Source of the DNA: Ammoniphilus oxalaticus
GTDB taxonomy: Bacteria > Bacillota > Bacilli > Aneurinibacillales > RAOX-1
Length of the DNA: 64,000 nucleotides
Direction: 5' to 3'
NCBI RefSeq assembly: GCF_003609605.1
Contig: NZ_MCHY01000006.1
Location: 521,022 to 585,021 of the forward strand
This document shows positions 42,153 to 49,885 of the stretch, piece by piece. Position numbers and translations under genes: made by a program. A model generated the notes under the pieces. It made no database searches. It was not told the origin of the DNA and saw nothing but the letters and a program-made list of their open reading frames with translations. Position 1 is the first letter of the stretch; the number at the start of each line of letters is the position of its first letter.

Positions 42153-42602
42153 TTAGTCTTTGGTTCGGTTTTGGAGTAACTTGAAGGGTGAAGTGATGAT
42201 TTTTCCAAAAAAGTTTTTGATTGATTTCAACGGGCGAGAACGGAGACTAATCGCGGCGGCATAATCAGATTTTTTTGGGTATTCCGTTATAATCATCGGC
42301 GCGGCGATCGTTGTTGTCTGTAAAAGTTGATTTTTATAATTGGGGCCGACGATGGTTGATTTGTTGAATTGCCTTATTGCTAATTCTATGTTTGTTGCGT
42401 GAGTATTGAAAAAATGCTCGTGAAGATGATTATTGGAAGTTTGGAAAGTGGCAAAATAGGTGAGTTGTTGCGCAAGCGGTTGATTGAGAGTAGGATCGGT
42501 GTAAATCGACGAAGCAGTAGCTGAATTTGTGGAAGCGTTTACAATAAGAGGTAAAGCAAAGGAAATGATGATAACGGCTGATAACTTGCCCCTTCGCAAC
42601 AT
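42153..42602 (-). CDS. Secreted hypothetical protein
   Basis: 149 residues with a signal peptide (LSAVIIISFALPLIVNAS). The mature part is polar, rich in Thr, Asn and His (FQTSNNHLHEHFFNTHATN), with a basic C-terminus (SRPLKSIKNFFGKIITSPFK). AGGAGG-like CCTCCT complement lies just upstream of the ATG. Not recognised. Confidence 0.55.
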   Translation of the reverse strand: MLRRGKLSAVIIISFALPLIVNASTNSATASSIYTDPTLNQPLAQQLTYFATFQTSNNHLHEHFFNTHATNIELAIRQFNKSTIVGPNYKNQLLQTTTIAAPMIITEYPKKSDYAAAISLRSRPLKSIKNFFGKIITSPFKLLQNRTKD

Positions 42603-42697
42603 AGTATCTTCCTCCTAGGTTGTGATGTGTTCGCACTATACTTCTATTTTAGCATAAAATTTGTATTTTGTGGTAGAAACAGGGGAGGAATGAAGCG

Positions 42698-42841
42698 TTG
42701 AGTATAGTCTGTACAGAAGTGATCGTAGATTTCCCCCATATTAATTGGGTCGATGAAAAATATGTGTTTCATCCCGATCCATTGGAGTTTGATTCGTTAG
42801 ATGAATGGGCATTTATTAGGTGGGAGCCAATCAGATACTAG
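42698..42841 (+). CDS. Small acidic protein, possible partner of the DUF3885 gene
   Basis: 47 residues from a TTG with GGGGAGG 8 nt upstream. It reads IVDFPHINWVDEKYVFHPDP then LEFDSLDEWAFIRWEPI, aromatic and acidic. It ends 15 bp before the DUF3885-like gene. Too short to classify, but the ribosome site and composition support translation. Confidence 0.45.
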   Translation: MSIVCTEVIVDFPHINWVDEKYVFHPDPLEFDSLDEWAFIRWEPIRY

Positions 42842-42856
42842 TGTTAGAGGGAGTTT

Positions 42857-43540
42857 ATGACTGTGAAAATTAAGGAATACATAGCTACCTTTTTCCCCGG
42901 TTTAATCTTGAGGCCGAGTCTGTATCATCAATGGGACATAGGGATTCATTTTGAACTAGCGGCGGAAGGAATGTATCAGTTTACGGATGACGGCGAGCTA
43001 AACATGAATCGGTTTAGGTGTGTGTATACTCAGGCGATCTCGATTTTTAACGAACTTTTTGGGGAGAAGGACGAAGTCTATCTTGTTACCAATGTATACG
43101 CGAGCAAGAGCAGTAGAAAGAGGGGCCGTCCGAACATTTACGATCGTTTTGTGAAAAATAAAAGTCTTAAGTTTAATGTCATGCTTGAGAGTTTACCTTA
43201 TGTATTTCCTGATGAAGACGATGCAAATCAATACTATACGTCTCGTTATTCATTAAAATGTCGTAAATATGATCTTGATTACAGACGAATCGCGCAGGCG
43301 GCTTGTAATGAGGATTTTCCATCGCTAAGACCGAGATTTTCGGCAAAATACTTTTTATATTATCCCGACGTATTTTTTGTTAATGCCACGAAAAATGTGA
43401 TCTTGTTTATTTACGATGATCGAGGCTGTGAAGTGGTTGCAACGGAAAAAGAGCGCATTCGACCAATCTATGAAAAATATCGTGACTTAATTAGTGAGTA
43501 TGATCGGGAGAGGGCTGAACGACTATTTGATGATGTTTAG
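42857..43540 (+). CDS. DUF3885-like protein
   Basis: 227 residues, soluble. Features: YIATFFPGLILRPSLYHQWD then GIHFELA, FRCVYTQAISIFNELFGEKD, VYLVTNVYASK, FFVNATKNVILFIYDDRGCE and YRDLISEYDRERAERLF. This is the order of the DUF3885 domain, found in many Firmicutes and sometimes linked with polymorphic-toxin immunity; function here is not established. AGAGGGAG lies 3 nt before ATG and 9 nt before an in-frame GTG two codons later, so the exact start is open. Confidence 0.75.
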   Translation: MTVKIKEYIATFFPGLILRPSLYHQWDIGIHFELAAEGMYQFTDDGELNMNRFRCVYTQAISIFNELFGEKDEVYLVTNVYASKSSRKRGRPNIYDRFVKNKSLKFNVMLESLPYVFPDEDDANQYYTSRYSLKCRKYDLDYRRIAQAACNEDFPSLRPRFSAKYFLYYPDVFFVNATKNVILFIYDDRGCEVVATEKERIRPIYEKYRDLISEYDRERAERLFDDV

Positions 43541-43726
43541 GATCGGGCGGCTCTGGATGGGGGGATTCGTCTCTATATTAAATCCGACCGTCGATCGGAA
43601 ACGAATCTCATTTGTGTGAGTTTGCGAAATAGCAGGAGAATCTCCGCTTAAATCCGATTCCCCAGATTCTGTTCCGAGTCGGTGGGGCCCCCCGCACCTC
43701 GGCCCCCGCGGCACCTATTGTTTGGA

Positions 43727-44434
43727 TTAAATGAATTCACGCAGGGCCGTTTCGTCTTTGACGATTAAGCGTTTGTTGCCAATGGCGGTGATGAGCCCTA
43801 AGTCCTCAAACATCCTCAATTTTCGGCTAATTGTTTCTCGTGTGACCCCAGCGTAACTGGCGATTTCCTCACGGGATAAAGGGAGATCGATTTCAATCTC
43901 ACCGTTTTTCCTTTTTCCAAATTTCTCACAGAACTGCAAAATGATCTGGACAATGCGGGCGCTTGGATCTTTGGTTGCTAAATTTTGGGCCAGGTTTTCG
44001 ATGTGGACCAAGCGATTCGTTAAAACAGATAAAAGTTTGATCGCAATGTCTGGATTATCTTTCAACAACAGATCGAAATCTTGTTTTGTAAGTAAGCAAA
44101 TTTCTGTATCGTCAATCGCGTACACACTAAAATTGTTTATCATGTTCGTCGCAAATAAATGGCTTTCGCCAAAAAAATCACCGCTCGTTAAAATGTTGAG
44201 AATTTGTTCTTTCCCGTCGATCGTTAGCTTTAATAGCTTTACTTGGCCATGATTAATGATAAATAGCGTGTCCGCCGTTTCTCCCTCGTGGATTAATGCT
44301 TCCCCTTTTGCAAAACGTTGATGGCTGCTCATTTTCGCGACTTTTGCAATCTCTTCATCAGATAGAGAGCTAAAAATGGGGACTTTTTTTGGACAAGGAG
44401 AGATAGGGAGGCATGTACATGGTTGTTCTTTCAC
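43727..44434 (-). CDS. Crp/Fnr-family regulator with FNR-type cysteines
   Basis: 235 residues. Cyclic-nucleotide-binding-like beta-roll (FAKGEALIHEGETADTLFII, GDFFGESHLFATN), dimer helix, and a C-terminal winged helix with REEIASYAGVTRETISRKLR. The N-terminus has Cys6, Cys8 and Cys14 (CTCLPISPC), and Cys113 lies in DDTEICLLTK, at the place of the fourth FNR cysteine. This suggests a 4Fe-4S cluster sensing oxygen or NO, with C-x-C instead of C-x-x-C. GTG start. Downstream of a flavodiiron gene on the same strand, and preceded by an FNR-type box. Confidence 0.82.
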   Translation of the reverse strand: MKEQPCTCLPISPCPKKVPIFSSLSDEEIAKVAKMSSHQRFAKGEALIHEGETADTLFIINHGQVKLLKLTIDGKEQILNILTSGDFFGESHLFATNMINNFSVYAIDDTEICLLTKQDFDLLLKDNPDIAIKLLSVLTNRLVHIENLAQNLATKDPSARIVQIILQFCEKFGKRKNGEIEIDLPLSREEIASYAGVTRETISRKLRMFEDLGLITAIGNKRLIVKDETALREFI

Positions 44435-44470
44435 TAGGACTCACCACCCGCTTTTATATTGTATAATTCC

Positions 44471-44513
44471 ACTATACGTGAGGAGGATGCGCTTGAAAGT
44501 GAGCTGCATCACA
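44471..44513 (-). promoter_or_regulatory. FNR/CRP-type box and -10 element before the Crp/Fnr-family gene
   Basis: Minus strand: TGTGA-TGCAGC-TCACT (44513 to 44498) matches 9 of 10 positions of TGTGA-N6-TCACA, and TATAGT (44476 to 44471) follows so that the box centre would be near -41.5 from the start point, the class II activator position. This predicts autoregulation. Confidence 0.6.
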
Positions 44514-44570
44514 AACCAATAGAAAATGCCAAAAAGCGAAGCTTGATGGCATTATCTGGGACATCCTTTA

Positions 44571-45797
44571 TTAGATGGTGCTGCGTAATAGATCAGCGAC
44601 GTAGGATGCGGAGTCTTCAATTTTTTTCACTTGATTGTCGTTCGGTGAAAAGCGGATGCGGATCGGAAACTCGACGTCGGTCATTCCTGTTGTTTTAATA
44701 ATTTGGGCGGTTGTTTGCACATTCATGTTCGTTTCTTTTAGGTAATCCTGGATAACCTCGATCGCCTCGCCGCTCCAGCCATAAGAACCAAACGCGGCTG
44801 CAATTTTACCTTCGAGATTTATCTCTTTTAATTTTTTCAGGACATCTTCTAAACCGCCGATCAAGTCCGCGTATTTGGTTGAACTTCCGATAAACACAGC
44901 ATCCGCCTCAGCGACACAATCTAAAATTTCGTCATGGTCTGCTCGGTCCGCGTTAAAGACGGCCACTTCGATATTGTATTCTTCCAATTTTTCCTGCATA
45001 ATGTGGGCGATTTTTCTCGTATTGTTACGAATCGTTGTATAGATAATGGTCACTTTTTTGTTGCAGTCGCTATCCGCGCTCATTTCCGCGTACAGATTTA
45101 CGAATTTTTCAACGTCTTTACGAATGAGATACCCGTGAGAAGGAGCGATCAATTGCACATCAAGTTCTTCCATTGCTTCCATTAATGTTTTAACATAACG
45201 TCGATGCGGGTGAATAATCGCTTGGTAATAGCCGAGGAAATCATCGGTCATGTCCACCTCATCATTGTAAAGTTCTTCAATTGCTATGTGAGTGCTAAAA
45301 ATATCGCACGGGAACAAAATTTTGTCTTCGATTGAGTACGTAATCATCGTTTCTTCGGTATGAAGGTACGGCGTTTCTTTGAATTTCAATGTTTTTCCGC
45401 CGATATCAAGTGTATCCCCATCTTCGACCACTAAAAATTGTCTGTTTTGCAATCTGTACATTTCTTTGAGCTCGTCCACGGCCATTTCGGTGCAAACGAA
45501 AGTTGCGTCTGGAGCGCGATGCGCCAATGCGGCGATTCCGCCGGAGTGATCGGGTTCGGTGTGGTTCACGACAATATATTGAATCTCTTTTGGATCGATT
45601 AACTGACTAAGGTGATTGACGAATTCTTTGGCGAACTGAAAATCAACGGTATCGATCAAAGTGGGTTTATCTGTTTTTAATAGGTAGGCGTTGTAGGTTG
45701 TGCCTTTTGTTAGAACTAAGCGGTGAAAAGGAACTTCACGATCATCTATTTTTCCAATCCAGTAAACGTATTCGGCTAGTTGTTCGTGCTTCATCAT
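44571..45797 (-). CDS. Flavodiiron protein (A-type flavoprotein, FprA-like)
   Basis: 408 residues. N-terminal metallo-beta-lactamase domain with the diiron ligands H-x-E-x-D (VVNHTEPDHSGGIAALA), His in PYLHTEETMI, Asp in LFPCDIFSTHIA and His in APSHGYLI; C-terminal flavodoxin domain with TIIYTTIRNNTRKIAH and IGSSTKYADLIGG, AAFGSYGWSGEA. Such proteins reduce oxygen to water or NO to N2O. No rubredoxin domain is fused. Together with the FNR-type regulator it forms an oxygen/NO-stress unit. Confidence 0.93.
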   Translation of the reverse strand: MMKHEQLAEYVYWIGKIDDREVPFHRLVLTKGTTYNAYLLKTDKPTLIDTVDFQFAKEFVNHLSQLIDPKEIQYIVVNHTEPDHSGGIAALAHRAPDATFVCTEMAVDELKEMYRLQNRQFLVVEDGDTLDIGGKTLKFKETPYLHTEETMITYSIEDKILFPCDIFSTHIAIEELYNDEVDMTDDFLGYYQAIIHPHRRYVKTLMEAMEELDVQLIAPSHGYLIRKDVEKFVNLYAEMSADSDCNKKVTIIYTTIRNNTRKIAHIMQEKLEEYNIEVAVFNADRADHDEILDCVAEADAVFIGSSTKYADLIGGLEDVLKKLKEINLEGKIAAAFGSYGWSGEAIEVIQDYLKETNMNVQTTAQIIKTTGMTDVEFPIRIRFSPNDNQVKKIEDSASYVADLLRSTI

Positions 45798-45891
45798 CTT
45801 TCATCAACCTCATTTCTTTGTGTTTTGTTTTGCTGTTGACCCTAGTTTACGAGATATTGGACAATAAGAAGAGGATTTGAATCACATTTTG

Positions 45892-45910
45892 AAAAATGAT
45901 TATCATTCTC
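45892..45910. promoter_or_regulatory. Fur-box-like site between fprA-like and membrane genes
   Basis: AAAAATGATTATCATTCTC matches 16 of 19 positions of the Fur consensus GATAATGATTATCATTATC. It lies ~95 bp before the flavodiiron start and ~33 bp before the divergent gene. Confidence 0.5.
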
Positions 45911-45942
45911 AATTGAATGGATGAAAAGGGGGGCGAGGGGAA

Positions 45943-46665
45943 CTGAGTATCAACTTCTATTTTCCACTGAATGTTATTCCTATCCTTGTCGGGCTCGTTG
46001 GTTGGCTCTTCATCGTATTGTTGGCCTATCGGATTTATAAAAAGAGGGCGGATAATCCGAGCGCGCGAATGATTGCTATTGCGCTATTCCTCGGTCTAGC
46101 TTCTATCTCCGCTCATGTTGAATGGTTCGGACAACGGATGGAATTAGCAATCTTACCGCTTGGCGTATGGATTTTGAAATCGATGTTGAGGAGAAAAAAG
46201 GATCAATGGCAACGGATTCGCTCTTATGCATGGTTAGGGTTCGCGGGGAATTTTATTATTTTGTTGCTCACGGTTGCCTCTATTCCACTTTACAACCAGC
46301 TGTATCCGAACGACGATCCGCGCGTGTATGTTTCTCATTTGGAAAAGGCTTCGTTGATTAACCTGTATCCGTCTACCGCGCCTGAGCGTCTGTTGCATAA
46401 GGAAAATTTAGCTGAACAATTGAATATGATGCAACCCGAAACATTTTATAGCGATGAATGGTATGAGGAAATGAATTGGCATCCGTACTCCAATAGTGAG
46501 CAGTTTCCTTATTTGGTGGTCGGAACGTCGCCTAAATGGGGAAGTGGGCAACGGCCAATGATTTATTTTGAGGACGATGGGAAAGGGATGCTTGTGAATA
46601 CAGCGAAAAAACATGTTTACTTTCGAAGTGAAGTGGATTTGTTGAAGGCGGTGGAATCGGAATAA
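45943..46665 (+). CDS. Membrane protein of unknown function with possible CTG start
   Basis: The frame is open from 45925. The first ATG/GTG/TTG (TTG at 46018) would cut into the first membrane helix, whereas a CTG at 45943 directly follows GAGGGGAA and gives SINFYFPLNVIPILVGLVGW as a complete start. Length is then 240 residues. Three hydrophobic helices are followed by an extracellular C-terminal part (YPNDDPRVYVSHLEKASL, WYEEMNWHPYSNSEQFPYLV). Its end overlaps the next gene start (ATAATGA). Unknown function. Confidence 0.55.
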   Translation: MSINFYFPLNVIPILVGLVGWLFIVLLAYRIYKKRADNPSARMIAIALFLGLASISAHVEWFGQRMELAILPLGVWILKSMLRRKKDQWQRIRSYAWLGFAGNFIILLLTVASIPLYNQLYPNDDPRVYVSHLEKASLINLYPSTAPERLLHKENLAEQLNMMQPETFYSDEWYEEMNWHPYSNSEQFPYLVVGTSPKWGSGQRPMIYFEDDGKGMLVNTAKKHVYFRSEVDLLKAVESE

Positions 46666-47420
46666 TGAAAACGAAAAAAGGGCTCGCCCTTGTAGTCGCG
46701 CTTGTTGTGTTTATTGGGTTTAGTGTCTACTTCCTTTTCGTTTCACGTCCCGCTCCGTTTCCCGCTCACGAGGAGATTCTCGCGCAATTGAATCAGCTGT
46801 TGCCTGAAGTGGCGGTGGATGAAATCCAAGATGTCGTTTATGTGGCTCCGCGTCACGTGTTCGTTCCATTTAAAACAAAAAAGAATGACTATGGAATGAG
46901 TTACTGGACTTGGCGAGGGAAATGGAAAATGGACGTCAAAAATTCAATCGGAGCTCCCAGGTTGTGGATGATCAATGAAAAAGACCCTGCTTCTTATCAT
47001 TTTGTTTGGAATATACACCCTGACGATGATGTAAATATGATCGATCTGTATTTGATCAGGCATCGCTACTACAGCATGACTTACACAACGAAAACGGATC
47101 AAACTGAACATCGCTATGAGCCTGGTATTCAATTGAAAGAACAAGTTTCGCTTGAAACGAAGTCGTATGGGGTCCTGCCGTTGTCGGACGATTGGGTTAC
47201 AGTGATGCGAATGTTGGATCAGATGGAAGCGCCAAAACCTTCGGTGTTTGATTCCTTTTTCCAGCGGGATGATCTCTATTTTGGTTGGCGGGCGTTTGAT
47301 GAAACGGGTGATGAATCGAAAAACTTACATCGCTCAATTAATGGAAGCAGCTTTGTGAATCGTAATGTTGATCAATTGGTTCGGTATTTGAACCCCAGCG
47401 ATTTGGGGCTCATCGAATAG
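46665..47420 (+). CDS. Membrane-anchored hypothetical protein
   Basis: 251 residues; N-terminal anchor (LALVVALVVFIGFSVYFLFV) followed by an extracellular domain (DEIQDVVYVAPRHVFVPF, SYWTWRGKWKMDV, SYHFVWNIHPDDDVN, SDDWVTVMRMLDQME). The ATG overlaps the stop of the upstream gene, so the two are translated together and may act as a pair. Not recognised. Confidence 0.6.
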   Translation: MKTKKGLALVVALVVFIGFSVYFLFVSRPAPFPAHEEILAQLNQLLPEVAVDEIQDVVYVAPRHVFVPFKTKKNDYGMSYWTWRGKWKMDVKNSIGAPRLWMINEKDPASYHFVWNIHPDDDVNMIDLYLIRHRYYSMTYTTKTDQTEHRYEPGIQLKEQVSLETKSYGVLPLSDDWVTVMRMLDQMEAPKPSVFDSFFQRDDLYFGWRAFDETGDESKNLHRSINGSSFVNRNVDQLVRYLNPSDLGLIE

Positions 47421-47506
47421 GCCTTGCCCGTTGTCGCTTAACCGTCGACGTGGGCTTGTCCTTCCCTTTAATATTTGGATGAAATTAAGGCTTATGGTGG
47501 GCTCAT

Positions 47507-47959
47507 TTACTTACAGGATTCAATATTGGATGACAAAACTATCGGCCCTAACTTTCCTGTTTTTGAATTTGAAAGTCGGACTTGTATAACACTGTTTGTT
47601 AAATCTGCAGTTATAATGTCGATCCTGCCTGCCCAAGTTGGGCCATCTTCTTCTGGCGTAGGATATAGTTTAAATCTCCAACTAATCTCATTTTGAATAA
47701 AAGCAAAACCCTCAAAACCATCATAATCTCCCAAGGAGGATGGCGCGGGTAAATGGGTGGCATGAATACTAATATGGGTACGTGGAAAGCTTGGCGCTAA
47801 CAAGTTCACTTTATAAACCAATGCAGCTCCTTTTGCATTTTCGTAAGCTGTATTTACGGGTTCCATTATAGAACAACACGGCATAGATACATAGGCTTTT
47901 CCATTGTTAGGAATAATCAGGCCAGCAATTAAAACTAAAGTCAAAACTAGCTGCTTCAC
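47507..47959 (-). CDS. Secreted hypothetical protein
   Basis: 150 residues with a signal peptide (LVLTLVLIAGLIIPNNGKA). The mature part begins with YVSMPCCSIMEPV and contains IHATHLPAPSSLGDYDGFEG and WRFKLYPTPEEDGPTWAGRI; predicted beta-rich. GGAGGGACC precedes the ATG. Three cysteines could form disulfides. Not recognised. Confidence 0.55.
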   Translation of the reverse strand: MKQLVLTLVLIAGLIIPNNGKAYVSMPCCSIMEPVNTAYENAKGAALVYKVNLLAPSFPRTHISIHATHLPAPSSLGDYDGFEGFAFIQNEISWRFKLYPTPEEDGPTWAGRIDIITADLTNSVIQVRLSNSKTGKLGPIVLSSNIESCK

Positions 47960-48050
47960 AAATCTGGTCCCTCCACAATTTATTGTAGGCAGTTAGTCTT
48001 CCCTCTCGGCGTTCAATTATTAAATTCACTTTAAAAGAGGGTGATGGTGT

Positions 48051-48398
48051 TTGAATAAATTTTTGTTGCATTTAGAGGGATTTGTCGTTCTGGCAGTCAG
48101 TCTTTATTTTTACTCTCATCTACAATTTAGTTGGGTTGTGTTTCTGATCTTATTGTTTTCACCGGATTTGTCCGCGTTTGGGTACCTCAGCAACGTTTGG
48201 GTTGGCGCGGTTCTATATAATTTATTCCATACATACACCATTCCGATCGTCCTTCTAATGTGCGGTTTATGGACCGAACACAGCGCCGTTTTAATGATTA
48301 GCTTAATTTGGATCGCTCACATTGGAATGGATCGCATGCTCGGTTATGGATTGAAATATCCGACGCAGTTTCGGGATACGCATTTAAATCGGGTGTAA
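48051..48398 (+). CDS. DUF4260-like membrane protein
   Basis: 115 residues, four helices, TTG start with GAGGGTGA upstream. The conserved pattern LHLEGFVVLAVSLYFY, FLILLFSPDLSAFGYL, GAVLYNLFHTYTIPIVLL and LIWIAHIGMDRMLGYGLKYP identifies the DUF4260 family (function unknown), with the invariant D-L-S, N-x-x-H-T/Y and H-x-G-x-D-R residues. Seems to share a transcript with the next gene (27 bp gap). Confidence 0.82.
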   Translation: MNKFLLHLEGFVVLAVSLYFYSHLQFSWVVFLILLFSPDLSAFGYLSNVWVGAVLYNLFHTYTIPIVLLMCGLWTEHSAVLMISLIWIAHIGMDRMLGYGLKYPTQFRDTHLNRV

Positions 48399-48425
48399 GC
48401 TGGTGTCCATGAGGGGGAGGTAAAT

Positions 48426-49022
48426 GTGACGAGGAAAAAAGGGTTCAAATTCATCTGCGCGCTTGCGATTGTCACGTTGGTGTTCATCCTCTATTCCGCT
48501 GTTAGCATTTGGACCTTTAGTCAAAAACTCCAGCTTGTCGAGACGGATGCGGCGGTTGTGCTTGGCGCCGCAGTTTGGGGGGATCAGCCGTCTCCTGTTT
48601 TGCGGGAAAGGATCCATCACGCGATTTGGCTCTATGAAAACAATTATGTCGATCAAATCATTTTTACGGGCGGTAAAGGAAAAGGAGGATTGGCTGCGGA
48701 ATCTGAGGTAGCGAGAGATTACGCGCTTAAAAACGGGGTACATGTGGACCATATTTTGGTGGAAACGAAGTCGAGGATCACTGAGGAAAATTTATCGTAC
48801 GCCTATGAGATCGCAAAGCAGAAAAACTTCAAAACTTTTGCAATTGTCAGCGATCCTTTACATATGAAAAGAGCGATGCTGATGGCAAACAGGACAGGGA
48901 TGGACGCCTATTCCTCACCTACGCAAAGTTCTGTCTACCAAACGTTAAAGAGCAAAGGGCCGTTCTTTTTGAGAGAATTGTTTTTCTATCTTGGTTATCT
49001 ATTTAGTTTGCCGTTTCGGTGA
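48426..49022 (+). CDS. YdcF/ElyC (DUF218) family protein
   Basis: 198 residues. N-terminal membrane anchor (ICALAIVTLVFILYSAVSIW) and a DUF218 domain: DAAVVLGAAVWGDQPSPVLR, IIFTGGKGKGGLAAESEVAR, ILVETKSRITEENLSYA and FAIVSDPLHMKRAMLMANR. Family members such as SanA and ElyC influence envelope integrity; the active site geometry suggests SAM- or nucleotide-binding. GTG start with GGGGGAGG upstream. Confidence 0.88.
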   Translation: MTRKKGFKFICALAIVTLVFILYSAVSIWTFSQKLQLVETDAAVVLGAAVWGDQPSPVLRERIHHAIWLYENNYVDQIIFTGGKGKGGLAAESEVARDYALKNGVHVDHILVETKSRITEENLSYAYEIAKQKNFKTFAIVSDPLHMKRAMLMANRTGMDAYSSPTQSSVYQTLKSKGPFFLRELFFYLGYLFSLPFR

Positions 49023-49078
49023 TATCGAGCTTCAACCATGTTATAGTAGGGTCAATAAAAATATGGAAGGGGGATTCT

Positions 49079-49804
49079 ATGAAAAAACGTGTGGCTATTG
49101 GTGTTATTTCGGCTTTATTCATAGTGGGTATTATCATGTTTATCTTTCCTAAACAGAGTGTGAAAGAAGTGGAGCACAATGATGTCGCTTACATCCAACC
49201 CGCCGAGTTATCTGACGAAACGAAACGGATTCTGAGCGGAGTAGGGTTAGATCCAGGTCATGTGTTTGAGTACGAAATACATCCAGATGCGTCGTTTATG
49301 AGGAATGTATGGATTGAAGTATATGAAAATGGTATAAGACAGGAAGACGCTACAAATTTTAGCGGCGGTGGTGGACAACAGCTAGAAAATGAGAACGCGC
49401 TAAAAGAGTACGTCGCTTTTTTCATGGAACATGTGACAGAAGAACGAACCGATGAAGGCGTATTAGCCTATACGATATCAACGATTCATGATTCTGGATC
49501 GGGAAGAACGCCCGGGGAAATTAATTTATCAAAAGGCGGGACCTTCACGGCGCCGTTAAGCGAGAAAAGGGAAATTGAAATGAATCGCCCGATTACGCTG
49601 ATTACAATGATTAACGACGGTGGAAATGGTATCTCGTACAGTACAAGTGATGCTATCGAATATGATGAGAGCGGGGAAGTACCGAAATTTATTCAACGAT
49701 ATGAAAAAGTGCTTCTGTTCAGGGTTCAATTCGTTGAGGAAGAGATAGATGAATCGTATTACGATCGGATCCCTTTAGATGACGCATTTGCCCCGACGGA
49801 ATAA
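49079..49804 (+). CDS. Membrane-anchored hypothetical protein
   Basis: About 241 residues from the ATG at 49079 (GAAGGGGG 8 nt upstream). Signal anchor VAIGVISALFIVGIIMFIF, then an extracellular acidic domain with a Gly-rich FSGGGGQQ stretch, AYTISTIHDSGSGRTPGEIN and an acidic C-terminus. Not recognised. Confidence 0.6.
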   Translation: MKKRVAIGVISALFIVGIIMFIFPKQSVKEVEHNDVAYIQPAELSDETKRILSGVGLDPGHVFEYEIHPDASFMRNVWIEVYENGIRQEDATNFSGGGGQQLENENALKEYVAFFMEHVTEERTDEGVLAYTISTIHDSGSGRTPGEINLSKGGTFTAPLSEKREIEMNRPITLITMINDGGNGISYSTSDAIEYDESGEVPKFIQRYEKVLLFRVQFVEEEIDESYYDRIPLDDAFAPTE

Positions 49805-49828
49805 TCGTTTTTATCGATGGAGATAGAC

Positions 49829-49870
49829 AACAGCCGTATACCTCTCTAATCAATTAGGTATACGGCTGTT
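49829..49870. terminator. Hairpin between convergent genes
   Basis: AACAGCCGTATACCT (49829-49843) pairs perfectly with AGGTATACGGCTGTT (49856-49870). T-runs are short, but its place between convergent genes fits termination. Confidence 0.75.
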
Positions 49871-49885
49871 TGGCTTGCCTTAAAA

